Part shown: positions 23,506 through 33,885 of the stretch, in pieces
How the letters are laid out: every line of letters begins with the position of its first letter
Numbering within the stretch: position 1 is the first letter of the stretch
Origin: [Pasteurella] mairii
GTDB taxonomy: Bacteria; Pseudomonadota; Gammaproteobacteria; Enterobacterales; Pasteurellaceae
Assembly (NCBI GenBank): GCA_900454475.1
Contig: UGSS01000002.1
Coordinates: 1,631,605 to 1,695,604 of the forward strand
Direction of reading: 5' to 3'
Length of the DNA stretch: 64,000 bases
Program-made: the position numbers and the translations under genes
Notes under the pieces: generated by a model
The model's database searches: none
Told to the model about the DNA's origin: nothing
What the model saw: only the letters and a program-made list of their open reading frames with translations

Positions 23506-24465
23506 TTAAATCCTCTCCGCTACGCGCAAAACCGCACTTCTAGAACGAGGATTTGCCTGCATTTCTTCTTCTGTGGGCATAATCGCTTTACCAATCACTT
23601 TCAAGGTCTGATTTTTATTAATCTGATCTTCACGTAAAGGCAATCCTTTCGGCAAACTTTCTCCTTTACTTTGCTTACGTATGAAATGTTTCACCATACG
23701 ATCTTCTAAAGAATGGAAACTAATAACCGATAAACGCCCCTGTGGTGCGAGTACACTCAAAGCACCTTGTAACACTCGCTCAAGCTCATCCAACTCTGCA
23801 TTAATATAAATACGAATGGCTTGGAAACTGCGGGTTGCTGGATGTTTATGTTTATCCTTAAAGGGAACGGATTGAACAATCAATTCTGCTAATTGCAAAG
23901 TGCGTGTTAATGGTTCTGTGCTATTTTGCACCGCACTTTTATTATATTGCACGATCGCTTGCGCAATACGTTTAGCAAAACGTTCTTCGCCGAAAGTTTT
24001 CAGTACCCAAGCTAAATCTTGTTCCGAAACTTGTTGCAGCCATTCGCTCGCGGAAATTCCTTGCGAAGTATCCATACGCATATCTAGCGGACCGTCTTTC
24101 ATAAAACTAAAACCACGTTCTGCGTCATCTAATTGTGGCGAAGATACACCAAGATCCAGCAAAATCCCATCAATTTTTCCAACCAAATTAAGCTGTGTGC
24201 AAATTTCCGGAATAGCAGAGAAACTATTGTGTTCAATATGAAAGCGTTTATCTTGGATAGCCTGCGCGACACGGATGGCTTGAAGATCGCGATCAATGGC
24301 AATAAGACGACCGCTGTCGGACAATTTCGATAAAATTAAACGGGAATGACCGCCTCGCCCGAAAGTACCGTCAATATAAATCCCGTTTTCTTTCAACATT
24401 AACCCATCTACCGCCTCGTTTAGCAAAACAGTAATATGTTCAGATGAAGAAAATGGATTTTGCAT
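23506..24465 (-). CDS. rsmH: 16S rRNA m4C1402 methyltransferase
   Basis: SAM-dependent methylation of C1402 in the ribosomal P site (formerly MraW). SAM-binding [13 protein letters not shown] is near residue 35, then [23 protein letters not shown] and the C-terminal [16 protein letters not shown]. Several starts are possible between 24483 and 24465 (TTG, ATG, ATG, ATG). I chose the ATG at 24465 ([15 protein letters not shown]), which aligns with relatives and gives 319 residues; an upstream GGGA would favour 24471. It is second in the dcw cluster. Confidence 0.95.
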   Translation of the reverse strand: MQNPFSSSEHITVLLNEAVDGLMLKENGIYIDGTFGRGGHSRLILSKLSDSGRLIAIDRDLQAIRVAQAIQDKRFHIEHNSFSAIPEICTQLNLVGKIDGILLDLGVSSPQLDDAERGFSFMKDGPLDMRMDTSQGISASEWLQQVSEQDLAWVLKTFGEERFAKRIAQAIVQYNKSAVQNSTEPLTRTLQLAELIVQSVPFKDKHKHPATRSFQAIRIYINAELDELERVLQGALSVLAPQGRLSVISFHSLEDRMVKHFIRKQSKGESLPKGLPLREDQINKNQTLKVIGKAIMPTEEEMQANPRSRSAVLRVAERI

Positions 24466-24589
24466 GACCATCATTGTTCCCAAAAAATAAAAAGATAATT
24501 TAACGTTCGATAAGATAACACGGTGTACAATTGTACACCGCTTATCTTTGCTAGTGCCGCTGTTCTTTTTTAAAAAGCAATGCTTTCTC

Positions 24590-25048
24590 TTATAACGACA
24601 GCGTATTTAATGCTTCTGACAACGCAAATTGACCACTGGCCCCCAAAGCCATATCTTTTTCAATTTGAGTTTGCCATTCGATCTCGTTCCAGATCTCGAA
24701 TTTATTTAATTGTCCGACCAACATCAGCCCTTTTTCTAGCTTAGCGTGTTGGCGCAATAGACTGCTTATCAAAATACGTCCCGCACTATCCAATTCACAT
24801 TCAGTGGCATAACCTAACATCACTCGTTGTAAACTACGTTGTTGCGGATCAAAATTTGATAGCTGTAATAATTTTTGCTCGACTATTTCCCATTCATCCA
24901 AAGGGTAAAGTAACAAGCAAGGTTGGCGAATATCCACGGTGCAAACCATATTGCCTTGATTTTTTTCCATAATCTCAGCACGATAACGGGTTGGGATAGC
25001 CAGTCTTCCTTTTGAATCTAAATTGACCGCTGATGCACCGCGAAACAT
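24590..25048 (-). CDS. mraZ: Transcriptional regulator MraZ
   Basis: First gene of the dcw cluster. AbrB-like double-barrel DNA-binding protein that represses its own operon in E. coli. ATG 25048 ([16 protein letters not shown]) fits the family start and gives 152 residues, as in E. coli. Both SpoVT/AbrB repeats are visible: [15 protein letters not shown] (about 9-23) and [17 protein letters not shown] (about 87-103). Its likely operator lies 60-84 bases upstream. Confidence 0.96.
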   Translation of the reverse strand: MFRGASAVNLDSKGRLAIPTRYRAEIMEKNQGNMVCTVDIRQPCLLLYPLDEWEIVEQKLLQLSNFDPQQRSLQRVMLGYATECELDSAGRILISSLLRQHAKLEKGLMLVGQLNKFEIWNEIEWQTQIEKDMALGASGQFALSEALNTLSL

Positions 25049-25107
25049 AGTGTTACCCAACCATTATTAAATGAGCTTTAGCTTATTGGTATTTTCGTTC
25101 TATTTTT

Positions 25108-25132
25108 ACCACAAAATACCACTTTTCACCAC
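25108..25132 (-). promoter_or_regulatory. MraZ box: three GTGGT direct repeats with 10-bp period
   Basis: In minus-strand sense GTGGT occurs at 25132-25128, 25122-25118 and 25112-25108, exactly 10 bp apart, so all three face the same side of the helix. MraZ is known to bind short G-rich direct repeats with this spacing upstream of mraZ. Assignment is by position and spacing. Confidence 0.65.
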
Positions 25133-25228
25133 TTCCCGTAAGTTTATTATTAGTTTTACCAAGTTGCAAGCAGTTTAAGCGCGAAGAAATGTAAAGTTAT
25201 GTATATTTTTATATATCCAGAAAAACAA

Positions 25229-25260
25229 AAACCACTTACGCTTTAAAGGTAAGTGGTTCT
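25229..25260 (-). terminator. Intrinsic terminator of the CstA-family gene
   Basis: AACCACTTAC...GTAAGTGGTT stem of 10 bp, with a T-rich tract on the minus-strand side. Confidence 0.8.
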
Positions 25261-25290
25261 TAATACTAACGACTTAGAAATAAGAATCGA

Positions 25291-26811
25291 TTATTCTAGT
25301 GATGCCAATTCTTCCGGTGTTTTTACCGGTTTAAGTAATCCAAAGAATAACAAGCCACATACGACAGTACAAGCAAGACCGCCCCATACGGAGATATCAT
25401 AGCTTAATCCAAAACCGATTGGAGCATTTAATATGAAAGTTGCACAAACTGCGGTCATGAATAATGCTGGAATGGTGGCAATCCAGTGGAATTTACCGGT
25501 ACGTAATAAATAAGCAGCCCCGACCCATAAGGTAATCATGGCAGTGGTTTGGTTCGCCCAACCGAAGTAACGCCATAAGATTTGGAAGTCAATGGTTGAA
25601 ACATAAAAACCTACTGCAAATAACGGTATGGCAATCATTAAACGTTTACCAATATTACGTTGATCGAATTTTAAGAAATCAGCAATTAACAAACGAGCCG
25701 CACGGAATGCGGTATCACCAGAAGTGATAGGTAATACCACAACCCCTAATACCGCTAAGATACCGCCAAATAGGCCTAACATACCAATCGCAGAATCATA
25801 AACCACTTTGGATGGCGTACCTTTTAATGCTTCTACTAAAGAGGCTTGATCTGGATAGAAACTTAACCCAACCATACACCAAATTAATGCAATTACGCCT
25901 TCACCAATCATCGCTCCATAGAAAATAAACCGACCTTCTTTTTCATTTTCAGTACAACGTGCCATTAATGGAGATTGGGTCGCATGGAAACCGGAAATCG
26001 CCCCACAAGCAATAGTGATAAACAATAAAGGCCAAATTGGTAAATTATTCGGATGCATATTTTTAAAGAAGTCTAAGAAACCAATCTCAGTACCCACAGT
26101 TCTAAAAAGCGGGATCCCTTCGAATAATAAACCGAACAACATGCCTAAGGTCATAAACATTAATAATGCACCGAAGAACGGATAAATACGACCAATGATT
26201 TTATCGATCGGAACTAATGTTGCAATAATGTAGTAAACGAAGATAATCGTTGTCCACACAGTTAAAATTGTCCCGGCTGATGCACCAGCCTCATCATTAA
26301 CTGCCGCCGCTCCCACAGAACCAGAAGACATTAAATCGCTGGTAATATTCGTTAAAAGTGATGCCGGACTTGCTACGAATACCACACCGACTAATAATAA
26401 CAACAAAATCGCGAATACATTCATAAAGTGTTTCGCTGGACGACCAAGATATTTACCCGCAAGATAAGGAATATTTGCCCCACCGTTACGAATACTTAAC
26501 ATACCCGTTAAATAATCGTGTACCGCACCGGCAAAAATACAACCGAAAACGATCCATAACATTGCTACTGGTCCATACAATGCCCCTAAAATAGGACCAA
26601 AAATCGGACCGGTACCAGCGATATTTAATAACTGGATTAACCAAATTTTCTTTTTGGTCATTGGCACATAATCAACCCCATCTTGTTGCGCATACGCTGG
26701 CGTTTCGCGCCCTGGATTGATTACAAATACTTTTTCCACAACCTTACTGTAAATAAAATATCCCACCAGCAAAATTGCGACACACAATAAAAACCATAAC
26801 ATAAAGAACAC
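25291..26811 (-). CDS. cstA: CstA-family carbon starvation / pyruvate-type transporter (short form)
   Basis: Polytopic membrane protein of 506 residues. The CstA signature region is clear at the N-terminus: GVDYVPMTKKKIWLIQLLNIAGTGPIFGPILGA, then GAVHDYLTGMLSIRNGGAN. E. coli CstA and BtsT are about 700 residues, so this is the shorter family form. Family members import pyruvate or peptides; substrate here is unknown. No YbdD/YjiX partner gene is seen, although a different small gene lies immediately upstream. A partly symmetric sequence (AGTTTGG...GGCTAAACT, about 26900-26925) lies upstream of the start. Confidence 0.85.
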   Translation of the reverse strand: MFFMLWFLLCVAILLVGYFIYSKVVEKVFVINPGRETPAYAQQDGVDYVPMTKKKIWLIQLLNIAGTGPIFGPILGALYGPVAMLWIVFGCIFAGAVHDYLTGMLSIRNGGANIPYLAGKYLGRPAKHFMNVFAILLLLLVGVVFVASPASLLTNITSDLMSSGSVGAAAVNDEAGASAGTILTVWTTIIFVYYIIATLVPIDKIIGRIYPFFGALLMFMTLGMLFGLLFEGIPLFRTVGTEIGFLDFFKNMHPNNLPIWPLLFITIACGAISGFHATQSPLMARCTENEKEGRFIFYGAMIGEGVIALIWCMVGLSFYPDQASLVEALKGTPSKVVYDSAIGMLGLFGGILAVLGVVVLPITSGDTAFRAARLLIADFLKFDQRNIGKRLMIAIPLFAVGFYVSTIDFQILWRYFGWANQTTAMITLWVGAAYLLRTGKFHWIATIPALFMTAVCATFILNAPIGFGLSYDISVWGGLACTVVCGLLFFGLLKPVKTPEELASLE

Positions 26812-26916
26812 CTCATACGGATAAAAAATACATTTGCCTTACAACATTAAGAAAAATAAAGTAGGCGTATTTTATGGAGTTGTTATAATTAAGTAAACTG
26901 AAGTTTGGTTAACTGG

Positions 26917-27117
26917 CTAAACTTTATTTGGAAATTTGTGATTCTCATCACAGTTTTTCATTTCAACAGGCGCGTTATCCGGAATTTTATTACCATTTTT
27001 ATCTGCCCTAACCACTGGCATACAACCACAATGTCGCCCTTCTAGCCCAGCCTCCTCATAAAATTGATTGTACTTTTGCCAAAGTTGTTTTAACCAACTT
27101 TTCTTTTGTTTTGTCAT
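26917..27117 (-). CDS. Small uncharacterised protein with HCGC motif
   Basis: 66 residues, starting MTKQKKSWLKQLWQKYNQFYEEAGL, a basic amphipathic helix, followed by GRHCGCMPVVRADKNGNKIP and a polar tail containing another Cys. No signal peptide or TM segment. I do not recognise the family; it may be a small Pasteurellaceae-restricted family, and HCGC plus a third Cys could bind metal, which is inference. It lies 49 bases downstream of tmcA on the same strand, with a good RBS (GGAGGG), so it is probably translated and may be cotranscribed with tmcA. Confidence 0.7.
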   Translation of the reverse strand: MTKQKKSWLKQLWQKYNQFYEEAGLEGRHCGCMPVVRADKNGNKIPDNAPVEMKNCDENHKFPNKV

Positions 27118-27166
27118 ACGCCCTCCTTTTTACAGTATAAATCGCTAATATAATTAGCCTTGTTCG

Positions 27167-29086
27167 TTAAATTTCACTATAGCTAAGTTGTTGCAAAAAG
27201 ACCTTAATTTCTAACCGCACTTTTTTTAACCAATCTTTTTTTCCCATGATACATGGATTTTGCCCTGAATAACGCAAAAAATCCTGCAACAAAGGGGTAT
27301 TTTCCAATTCATAATGTCGAGCCAAACGTCTCAACGATGGAATTGTCGCCATTAAAGTGCGGTGAAAATTGGCAAAGTTTTGCAGCATACAAAAATCTTG
27401 TTCATTCAATTCCCACTCAACTTCTGTTGCAAACTGGCTAGATAAAGGATGAAAACTCAACGCAAAATCTCGTTCAAATTGGCTTCGCACCTGCTGTACA
27501 AATTCCATGCCTTGCACCGAAATCCCACGCAATGCAATCGCCGAGTAACAACCACTGCTCGCTTCTTGATGTTCACCAATTTGCACCAAAACAAAACCGC
27601 ACTTTTGCCAGAAATTCATTAGTTCTTCTGTATAGCCAAAACTGACCGACAAGAAATCCACATCGGTTTCCTGCGCTATTTTCTCAATTAACCCTTGACC
27701 CAATCCCTGATTTTGCCAATTCGGTTGTACAGCAATACGTGAAATCCGCAAAGAGCGCAATTCACAGGCTTGCGGAAAATGGTAATAAAACGCCAAGGCT
27801 TGCGCCACGAGATTGCCCTTTGGACGCCGCTGCCCACGACAAATTTGCTCAATCAAATCCTCATCCGTAAAATCACCTTCTTCCATTAACCATACGCCAC
27901 CCAGTAAGGCACTTTGCGTTTCCGCTACATAAAATTGTTGTTTCGGCGCATCAAACAAACGGCGCAAATCCAAGGGCGACGTACGATAATGCGCAAGCGT
28001 CAACAAGCCATAAAAATCTTGAATGCGCTCAACAATCTCAGCTTGCAAAACTCGGTGAAAACTCACCGCACTTTGGGGATTAAATACGGGTTGAACCAGA
28101 CGATCTTCTACTTCTAACAACAACAATTCATCAATAAATTGTTCTAACTTATCCCCTTCCGCCCAGCGCAAAGGTTGTGTCAGTTCAAAATGCTGAAAAG
28201 AGCGGTTTAAATTTACCAAGAATTTGAGTAAAAAACCACGCCCTGTGCCTTCGTAACTGTGAATGGTAGTCGTGATGACAATATGCTTAAAAGTTGAAAT
28301 AAATTGAAACAACAAAGGCAAAGGCAACATTGCTGCCTCATCAATAAATAGCCAATCTTCGGCGAACTGGTAGGGATTTGCATTGATTTTCTGAAAAAGT
28401 TCATCAGGTGCAATAAAATCCAAAGGTTCTTCAGCAAAATCTTGTAAGGTTTTGACCGCACTCTTGTTGGGCGCGGTTAACCGTAGGGTGGGTATCCCTG
28501 CCCACCGATGATTTTCCACGCCATTTTGGTGGGCAAGGATACCCTCCCTACGAATTTCTTGCGCTAACAATCCAGCTAACGCAGACTTACCACGACCACG
28601 TTTAGCGGTGATGATATAAAGATCCGATTGTTGTTGTAGGATTTGGTTGATGATTTTGGATTGTTCATTTGTCGCCCGTAGGGTGAGCATCCCTGCCCAC
28701 CGATACTCTTTCGCACTATTTTGGTGGGCAAGGATGCCCACCCTACGGTATTTATCAATCAATTTATAAAAATAATGGCGAAAATTCGGCGCTTCAATTC
28801 CTTGCTCAACGCCTGACCAACGCTGACTATCCAAATCAATTTTCTGATTTTCGTCTAACCATAAAACTAACTCACCACCCGCTCGCAAGGTTCCTACCGC
28901 AATGGCTAAAGCATCTAAATTCAACGCAGCTCTGCCATCATATAAAATCCAATCAAATTCTTGCCCAAGCAGATTTTTGGCTTTGCTAAAATTTTCAGGC
29001 GATAAAACGACCGCACTTTCCTTTAAGTTTTCGGGAAAGTGCGGTGGATTTTGGTCGAGTTTTAAGGTTAAAACGCGTGATTTCAT
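27167..29086 (-). CDS. tmcA: tRNA(Met) cytidine acetyltransferase TmcA with two inserted repeat peptides
   Basis: Acetylates wobble C34 of elongator tRNA-Met using acetyl-CoA and ATP. It has 639 residues. Domains in order: N-terminal DUF1726-like region (about 1-110), RecD-like ATPase with P-loop TAKRGRGKSA (160-169) and Walker B FIDEAAMLPLP, GNAT acetyltransferase (about 430-530, ISRIAVQPNWQNQGLGQGL), and a C-terminal tRNA-binding tail. Residues 114-137 and 179-202 are two near-copies of one 24-residue peptide (RR-x-GILAHQN...RWAG-x-x-TLR). Each is encoded by a 71-bp palindromic repeat inserted in frame. Removing them gives about 591 residues. Cotranscribed with ybeZ-ybeY upstream (stop and start adjoin). 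Confidence 0.93.
   Translation of the reverse strand: MKSRVLTLKLDQNPPHFPENLKESAVVLSPENFSKAKNLLGQEFDWILYDGRAALNLDALAIAVGTLRAGGELVLWLDENQKIDLDSQRWSGVEQGIEAPNFRHYFYKLIDKYRRVGILAHQNSAKEYRWAGMLTLRATNEQSKIINQILQQQSDLYIITAKRGRGKSALAGLLAQEIRREGILAHQNGVENHRWAGIPTLRLTAPNKSAVKTLQDFAEEPLDFIAPDELFQKINANPYQFAEDWLFIDEAAMLPLPLLFQFISTFKHIVITTTIHSYEGTGRGFLLKFLVNLNRSFQHFELTQPLRWAEGDKLEQFIDELLLLEVEDRLVQPVFNPQSAVSFHRVLQAEIVERIQDFYGLLTLAHYRTSPLDLRRLFDAPKQQFYVAETQSALLGGVWLMEEGDFTDEDLIEQICRGQRRPKGNLVAQALAFYYHFPQACELRSLRISRIAVQPNWQNQGLGQGLIEKIAQETDVDFLSVSFGYTEELMNFWQKCGFVLVQIGEHQEASSGCYSAIALRGISVQGMEFVQQVRSQFERDFALSFHPLSSQFATEVEWELNEQDFCMLQNFANFHRTLMATIPSLRRLARHYELENTPLLQDFLRYSGQNPCIMGKKDWLKKVRLEIKVFLQQLSYSEI
28482..28552 (-). 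repeat. 71-bp palindromic element A inside tmcA
   Basis: Two 25-nt inverted arms (CGTAGGGTGGGTATCC... and its near complement, 2 mismatches) flank a 21-nt centre. It encodes tmcA residues 179-202, ten residues after the P-loop and just before the LTAPN strand. Same length, orientation and frame as element B. Confidence 0.9.
28677..28747 (-). repeat. 71-bp palindromic element B inside tmcA
   Basis: Same structure as element A: 25-nt arms with 2 mismatches around a 21-nt centre. It encodes tmcA residues 114-137, at the junction between the N-terminal domain and the ATPase domain. The arms of A and B are nearly identical; the centres differ. Confidence 0.9.
29011..29044. repeat. Inverted pair of uptake signals inside tmcA
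   Basis: CCGCACTTTCC and GGAAAGTGCGG form an 11-bp perfect stem around a 12-nt spacer, about 45-75 bases into the tmcA coding sequence. It reads as two opposed uptake-signal cores. Inverted pairs are usually found in terminators between genes, so a pair inside a gene is unusual. Confidence 0.8.
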
Positions 29087-29554
29087 TTATTCTTCGTCAT
29101 AAGAATAAGGATCTTCAAAGCCAAGCCCTGTCATAATTTCCGTTTCCAAGCTCTCCATTTCTTCCGCTTCGGCATCCTCAATATGATCGTAACCAAGTAA
29201 ATGCAAACAGCCATGTACCACCATATGCGCCCAATGCGCCATTAACGGTTTGCCTTGCTCCTGCGCCTCTTGTTCCACCACTTGACGACAAATAATCAAA
29301 TCCCCAAGCAGAGGCAATTCCACTTCATCCGGACATTCAAATGGAAACGACAACACGTTCGTCGGTTTATCCTTGCCACGATAGGTTAAATTTAACTGAT
29401 GGCTTTCTGCTTCATCTACAATACGCACTGTGATTTCCGGTTCCATCGTTTGCGCCCGTACCGCGGCATTCGCCCATTGCTGAATTTGTCCCTCGCTCGG
29501 CAAATTCTCGATATTTTCACTGGCAATTTGTAAATCAATGATCACATTATTCAT
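29087..29554 (-). CDS. ybeY: Endoribonuclease YbeY
   Basis: Zinc metalloendoribonuclease for 16S rRNA 3'-end maturation and ribosome quality control. It has 155 residues. The catalytic/zinc motif [11 protein letters not shown] (H-x3-H-x5-H) is at about residues 115-125, and the family [14 protein letters not shown] is present. It overlaps the end of ybeZ by 8 bases; ybeY-ybeZ pairing is conserved across proteobacteria. tmcA follows without a gap. Confidence 0.96.
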   Translation of the reverse strand: MNNVIIDLQIASENIENLPSEGQIQQWANAAVRAQTMEPEITVRIVDEAESHQLNLTYRGKDKPTNVLSFPFECPDEVELPLLGDLIICRQVVEQEAQEQGKPLMAHWAHMVVHGCLHLLGYDHIEDAEAEEMESLETEIMTGLGFEDPYSYDEE

Positions 29555-30647
29555 CTTTCTTATCCTGCTCTATTTCCGCTTGATTTTCTAACCGCACTTT
29601 GCGACGCTGTTCTGTCAATTGTTGACGACGAATTTCATCTTCCGCCTCCCATTTTTCGTAGGCTTGAACGACTTTAGCAACAACTGGATGGCGCACAATA
29701 TCTTGACTATCAAAATAGTCAAAGCTCAATTCCGGCACATTTCCCAACACTTCCATCGCATGGCGTAAACCGGATTTTTGGCTACGCGGCAAATCAATTT
29801 GCGTCACATCGCCTGTAATCACTGCTTTGGAATTAAAACCAATACGGGTAAGAAACATTTTCATTTGTTCTACCGTGGTATTCTGACTTTCATCCAAAAT
29901 AATAAAACTGTCGTTTAACGTCCGTCCGCGCATATACGCCAAAGGCGCAATTTCAATGACATTACGTTCCATCAATTTTTGCACTTTTTCAAAACCAAGC
30001 ATTTCAAACAAAGCATCATACAATGGACGCAAATAAGGCTCAATTTTCTGCCCTAAATCGCCCGGCAAAAAACCTAATTTCTCTCCGGCTTCTACCGCTG
30101 GACGGGTCAATAACACACGACGAATTTCTTGTTTTTCCAACGCCTCAACCGCTGCCGCAACCGCTAAAAAGGTTTTCCCGGTTCCCGCCGGACCAATTCC
30201 AAAGCTAATATCATGGGTCAAAATATTGTGCAAATATTCAATTTGATTTTTGCCGCGCGGCTTAATTAACCCACGCTTGGTTTTAATCGTGGTACTATAA
30301 ACACGACTTTCTTCCCGTTCGTCAGGCGCCTGCAACAACATTCGACTTTCTTGGATCGCCATATGTACATCTTCCAAATCCAATTCTTTCACTTTGCCTC
30401 GCACCGCGGTAGTTTCTACATACAAAACTTGAATTAATTTGACCGCACTTTGCAATAATTGCGCATGATGCGGTTTCACCTCATCCTCTTGAGATTGAAT
30501 TGTAAAGGTAAAATTTCGTCTTGAGATCAACAAATTAAACGCTTTTTCAATTAATTGGATATTTTCATCAAACGCGCCGCACAAGGCTTGTAAACGCGCA
30601 TTATTTTGCGGTTCAAGGGTGAATGTTTCAGTCAAATCGTGAGTCAA
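29547..30647 (-). CDS. ybeZ: PhoH-like ATPase YbeZ
   Basis: PhoH-family P-loop ATPase, an interaction partner of YbeY. It has 366 residues, with the core domain starting near residue 115 ([12 protein letters not shown]). Walker A is [18 protein letters not shown], Walker [12 protein letters not shown], and [12 protein letters not shown] is the family signature. The C-terminus is charged and helical. It is first in a minus-strand ybeZ-ybeY-tmcA-(small gene) array. Confidence 0.94.
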   Translation of the reverse strand: MTHDLTETFTLEPQNNARLQALCGAFDENIQLIEKAFNLLISRRNFTFTIQSQEDEVKPHHAQLLQSAVKLIQVLYVETTAVRGKVKELDLEDVHMAIQESRMLLQAPDEREESRVYSTTIKTKRGLIKPRGKNQIEYLHNILTHDISFGIGPAGTGKTFLAVAAAVEALEKQEIRRVLLTRPAVEAGEKLGFLPGDLGQKIEPYLRPLYDALFEMLGFEKVQKLMERNVIEIAPLAYMRGRTLNDSFIILDESQNTTVEQMKMFLTRIGFNSKAVITGDVTQIDLPRSQKSGLRHAMEVLGNVPELSFDYFDSQDIVRHPVVAKVVQAYEKWEAEDEIRRQQLTEQRRKVRLENQAEIEQDKKDE

Positions 30648-31071
30648 AGGACAATCCTTACAGGGTTGATAAATAATAATTTAGTGTAACAAATTTTTCC
30701 CGCGGCGACTAATATCCTTTCGCCTAAGCAAATTAAATTTTTTTCAATAAAAAAAGCCACTCCACTGTTAGCAATGCATAGAAAAATATTGTACATTAAA
30801 GACAAACCGATAAAAGTGCGGTGAGTTTTTTAATATCCTTTATATAAGATGACAATGTCCAGCGCCAATTTTACTGCACGTTCCAATTGCGAACGCAATT
30901 GAATTGGATGCAATATCGGATGTTGCTAAGTAACGACAAATCTAATGTATTATTAGAAAAAACAAAATGACATTAACAGGAAGATGGATAATTTCGCTTT
31001 TACTAAATTAGAAATAAAAGAATTATCAAACACTTAACATTAATAAATTTTATGTACTGAAGTAAGAAATA
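30648..31071. other. 424-base intergenic region between ybeZ and hisH
   Basis: Divergent upstream region for ybeZ and hisH. It contains one uptake-signal core (about 30816) and an 18-bp near-perfect palindrome CAATTGCG-AA-CGCAATTG at 30884-30901. I see no remnant of hisB, no histidine-rich leader peptide and no convincing RNA gene. Confidence 0.6.
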
Positions 31072-31665
31072 ATGACCAAGCTAGTAATCATCGACACAGG
31101 CTGTGCAAACCTGTCATCTGTAAAATTTGCATTCGACCGTCTAAATATTCAAGCGGAAATTAGTCGTGATCTTGCGACGATTAAATCGGCGGATAAATTG
31201 CTGTTACCTGGTGTAGGCACAGCGGTTGCGGCAATGAAAATCTTACAACATCGCAAGCTTATTGAAACCATCCAAAATGCCACCCAACCAATGCTCGGCA
31301 TTTGTTTGGGTATGCAATTAATGACGGAATTTTCCAGCGAAGGCAATGTGGAAACGTTGTGCCTGATGAGAGGTAAAACTGAGTTAATTCCAAACACAGG
31401 CTTACCACTGCCACATATGGGCTGGAACCGTGTACGTTATGTACAGGATCACCCGTTATTTGCCGGCATTGAGCAAGATAGCCATTTCTATTTTGTGCAT
31501 AGTTATGCCGTGCTTCCGAATGAAAATACTATTGCTACAAGCAATTACGGTGTGGATTTTTCGGCAGCGATTGCGAGTAAAAACTTCTATGGCGTACAAT
31601 TCCACCCAGAGCGTTCGGGCAAAAATGGTGCTTTATTACTAAAAAACTTTGTGGAGAATATCTAA
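31072..31665 (+). CDS. hisH: Imidazole glycerol phosphate synthase, glutaminase subunit
   Basis: Class I amidotransferase delivering ammonia to HisF for IGP and AICAR formation. It has 197 residues. The nucleophile motif is GICLGMQ (Cys about residue 77), and the His/Glu part of the triad is VQFHPERSG near residue 180. It is the first his gene present; hisG, hisD, hisC and hisB, which precede hisH in the usual operon, are not in the window. Its stop overlaps the next start (TAATG). Confidence 0.97.
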   Translation: MTKLVIIDTGCANLSSVKFAFDRLNIQAEISRDLATIKSADKLLLPGVGTAVAAMKILQHRKLIETIQNATQPMLGICLGMQLMTEFSSEGNVETLCLMRGKTELIPNTGLPLPHMGWNRVRYVQDHPLFAGIEQDSHFYFVHSYAVLPNENTIATSNYGVDFSAAIASKNFYGVQFHPERSGKNGALLLKNFVENI

Positions 31666-32324
31666 TGGCTGAAGTATTAGCCCTTAAAATCGGCTTGGTG
31701 GAAAATGTAACCTTTGCAGACGGAACAATTTTAGAAACCGCAATCCGTAAACGCCCCGTGGACAAAATGGTGGTTCATGCATTAGGCGCAGAAGGTAATG
31801 ACATTGCCTTAAAAGCGCATCATGGCGGCGTGGATAAGGCATTGTTTTTTATGGCAGATAAAACCTTTGAAAAACTGACCGCACTTATCGGCAAGGATTT
31901 TGATTGGCGCAATACTGCGATTTATGGTGAAAATTTTGTGGTATCGGAATTGGAGGAAACCAATGTTTGTGTCGGCGACCATTATCAAATCGGTGATGTG
32001 ATTTTTGAAGTGTCGCAACCGCGTAAGCCTTGCGAGCGTTTGTCATTAAATTCCGACTGTGCGGACACGCAAAAAATTGTGCGAGAGCAAGGTTTAACCG
32101 GTTGGTATGTGCGTGTCATTCAAACAGGCACTTGCAAAAAAGGCGATCAAATCCACCTTCTGCAACGCCCTTATCCGCAGTTGAACATTGCGCACCTAAA
32201 CCAATTGGCGGTACAAAAACCAACGGAAGCCATGCGTGAAAATTTGGAAAATGCTTTGGCGTGCGAGGTGTTGGCGGAGGCGTTTAAGAGAACGTTAAGG
32301 ACGCAGTTGAGAAAAATTGAGTAA
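31665..32324 (+). CDS. MOSC-domain protein, YiiM-like
   Basis: 219 residues. The family features are KAHHGGVDKALF (about 45-56), YGENFVVSEL, and VSQPRKPCERLS, whose Cys is the expected molybdenum-cofactor-type sulphur ligand. YiiM in E. coli takes part in reduction of N-hydroxylated compounds. It is embedded between hisH (1-base overlap) and hisA. The same placement exists in H. influenzae to my recollection. Whether it has any link to histidine synthesis is unknown; co-transcription may be incidental. Confidence 0.85.
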   Translation: MAEVLALKIGLVENVTFADGTILETAIRKRPVDKMVVHALGAEGNDIALKAHHGGVDKALFFMADKTFEKLTALIGKDFDWRNTAIYGENFVVSELEETNVCVGDHYQIGDVIFEVSQPRKPCERLSLNSDCADTQKIVREQGLTGWYVRVIQTGTCKKGDQIHLLQRPYPQLNIAHLNQLAVQKPTEAMRENLENALACEVLAEAFKRTLRTQLRKIE

Positions 32325-32330
32325 CACTTC

Positions 32331-32357
32331 CCCTCGCCCGCTTGCGGGAGAGGAGAA
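32331..32357. repeat. Short GC-rich palindrome
   Basis: CCCTCGCCCGC-TT-GCGGGAGAGG, a hairpin of the kind often dispersed between bacterial genes, lies in the 51-base gap before hisA. There is no T-run, so it is more likely a dispersed repeat or mRNA stabiliser than a terminator. Confidence 0.5.
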
Positions 32358-32372
32358 AAAATATAGGAATAA

Positions 32373-33883
<1,511 letters not shown>

Positions 33884-33885
33884 AA

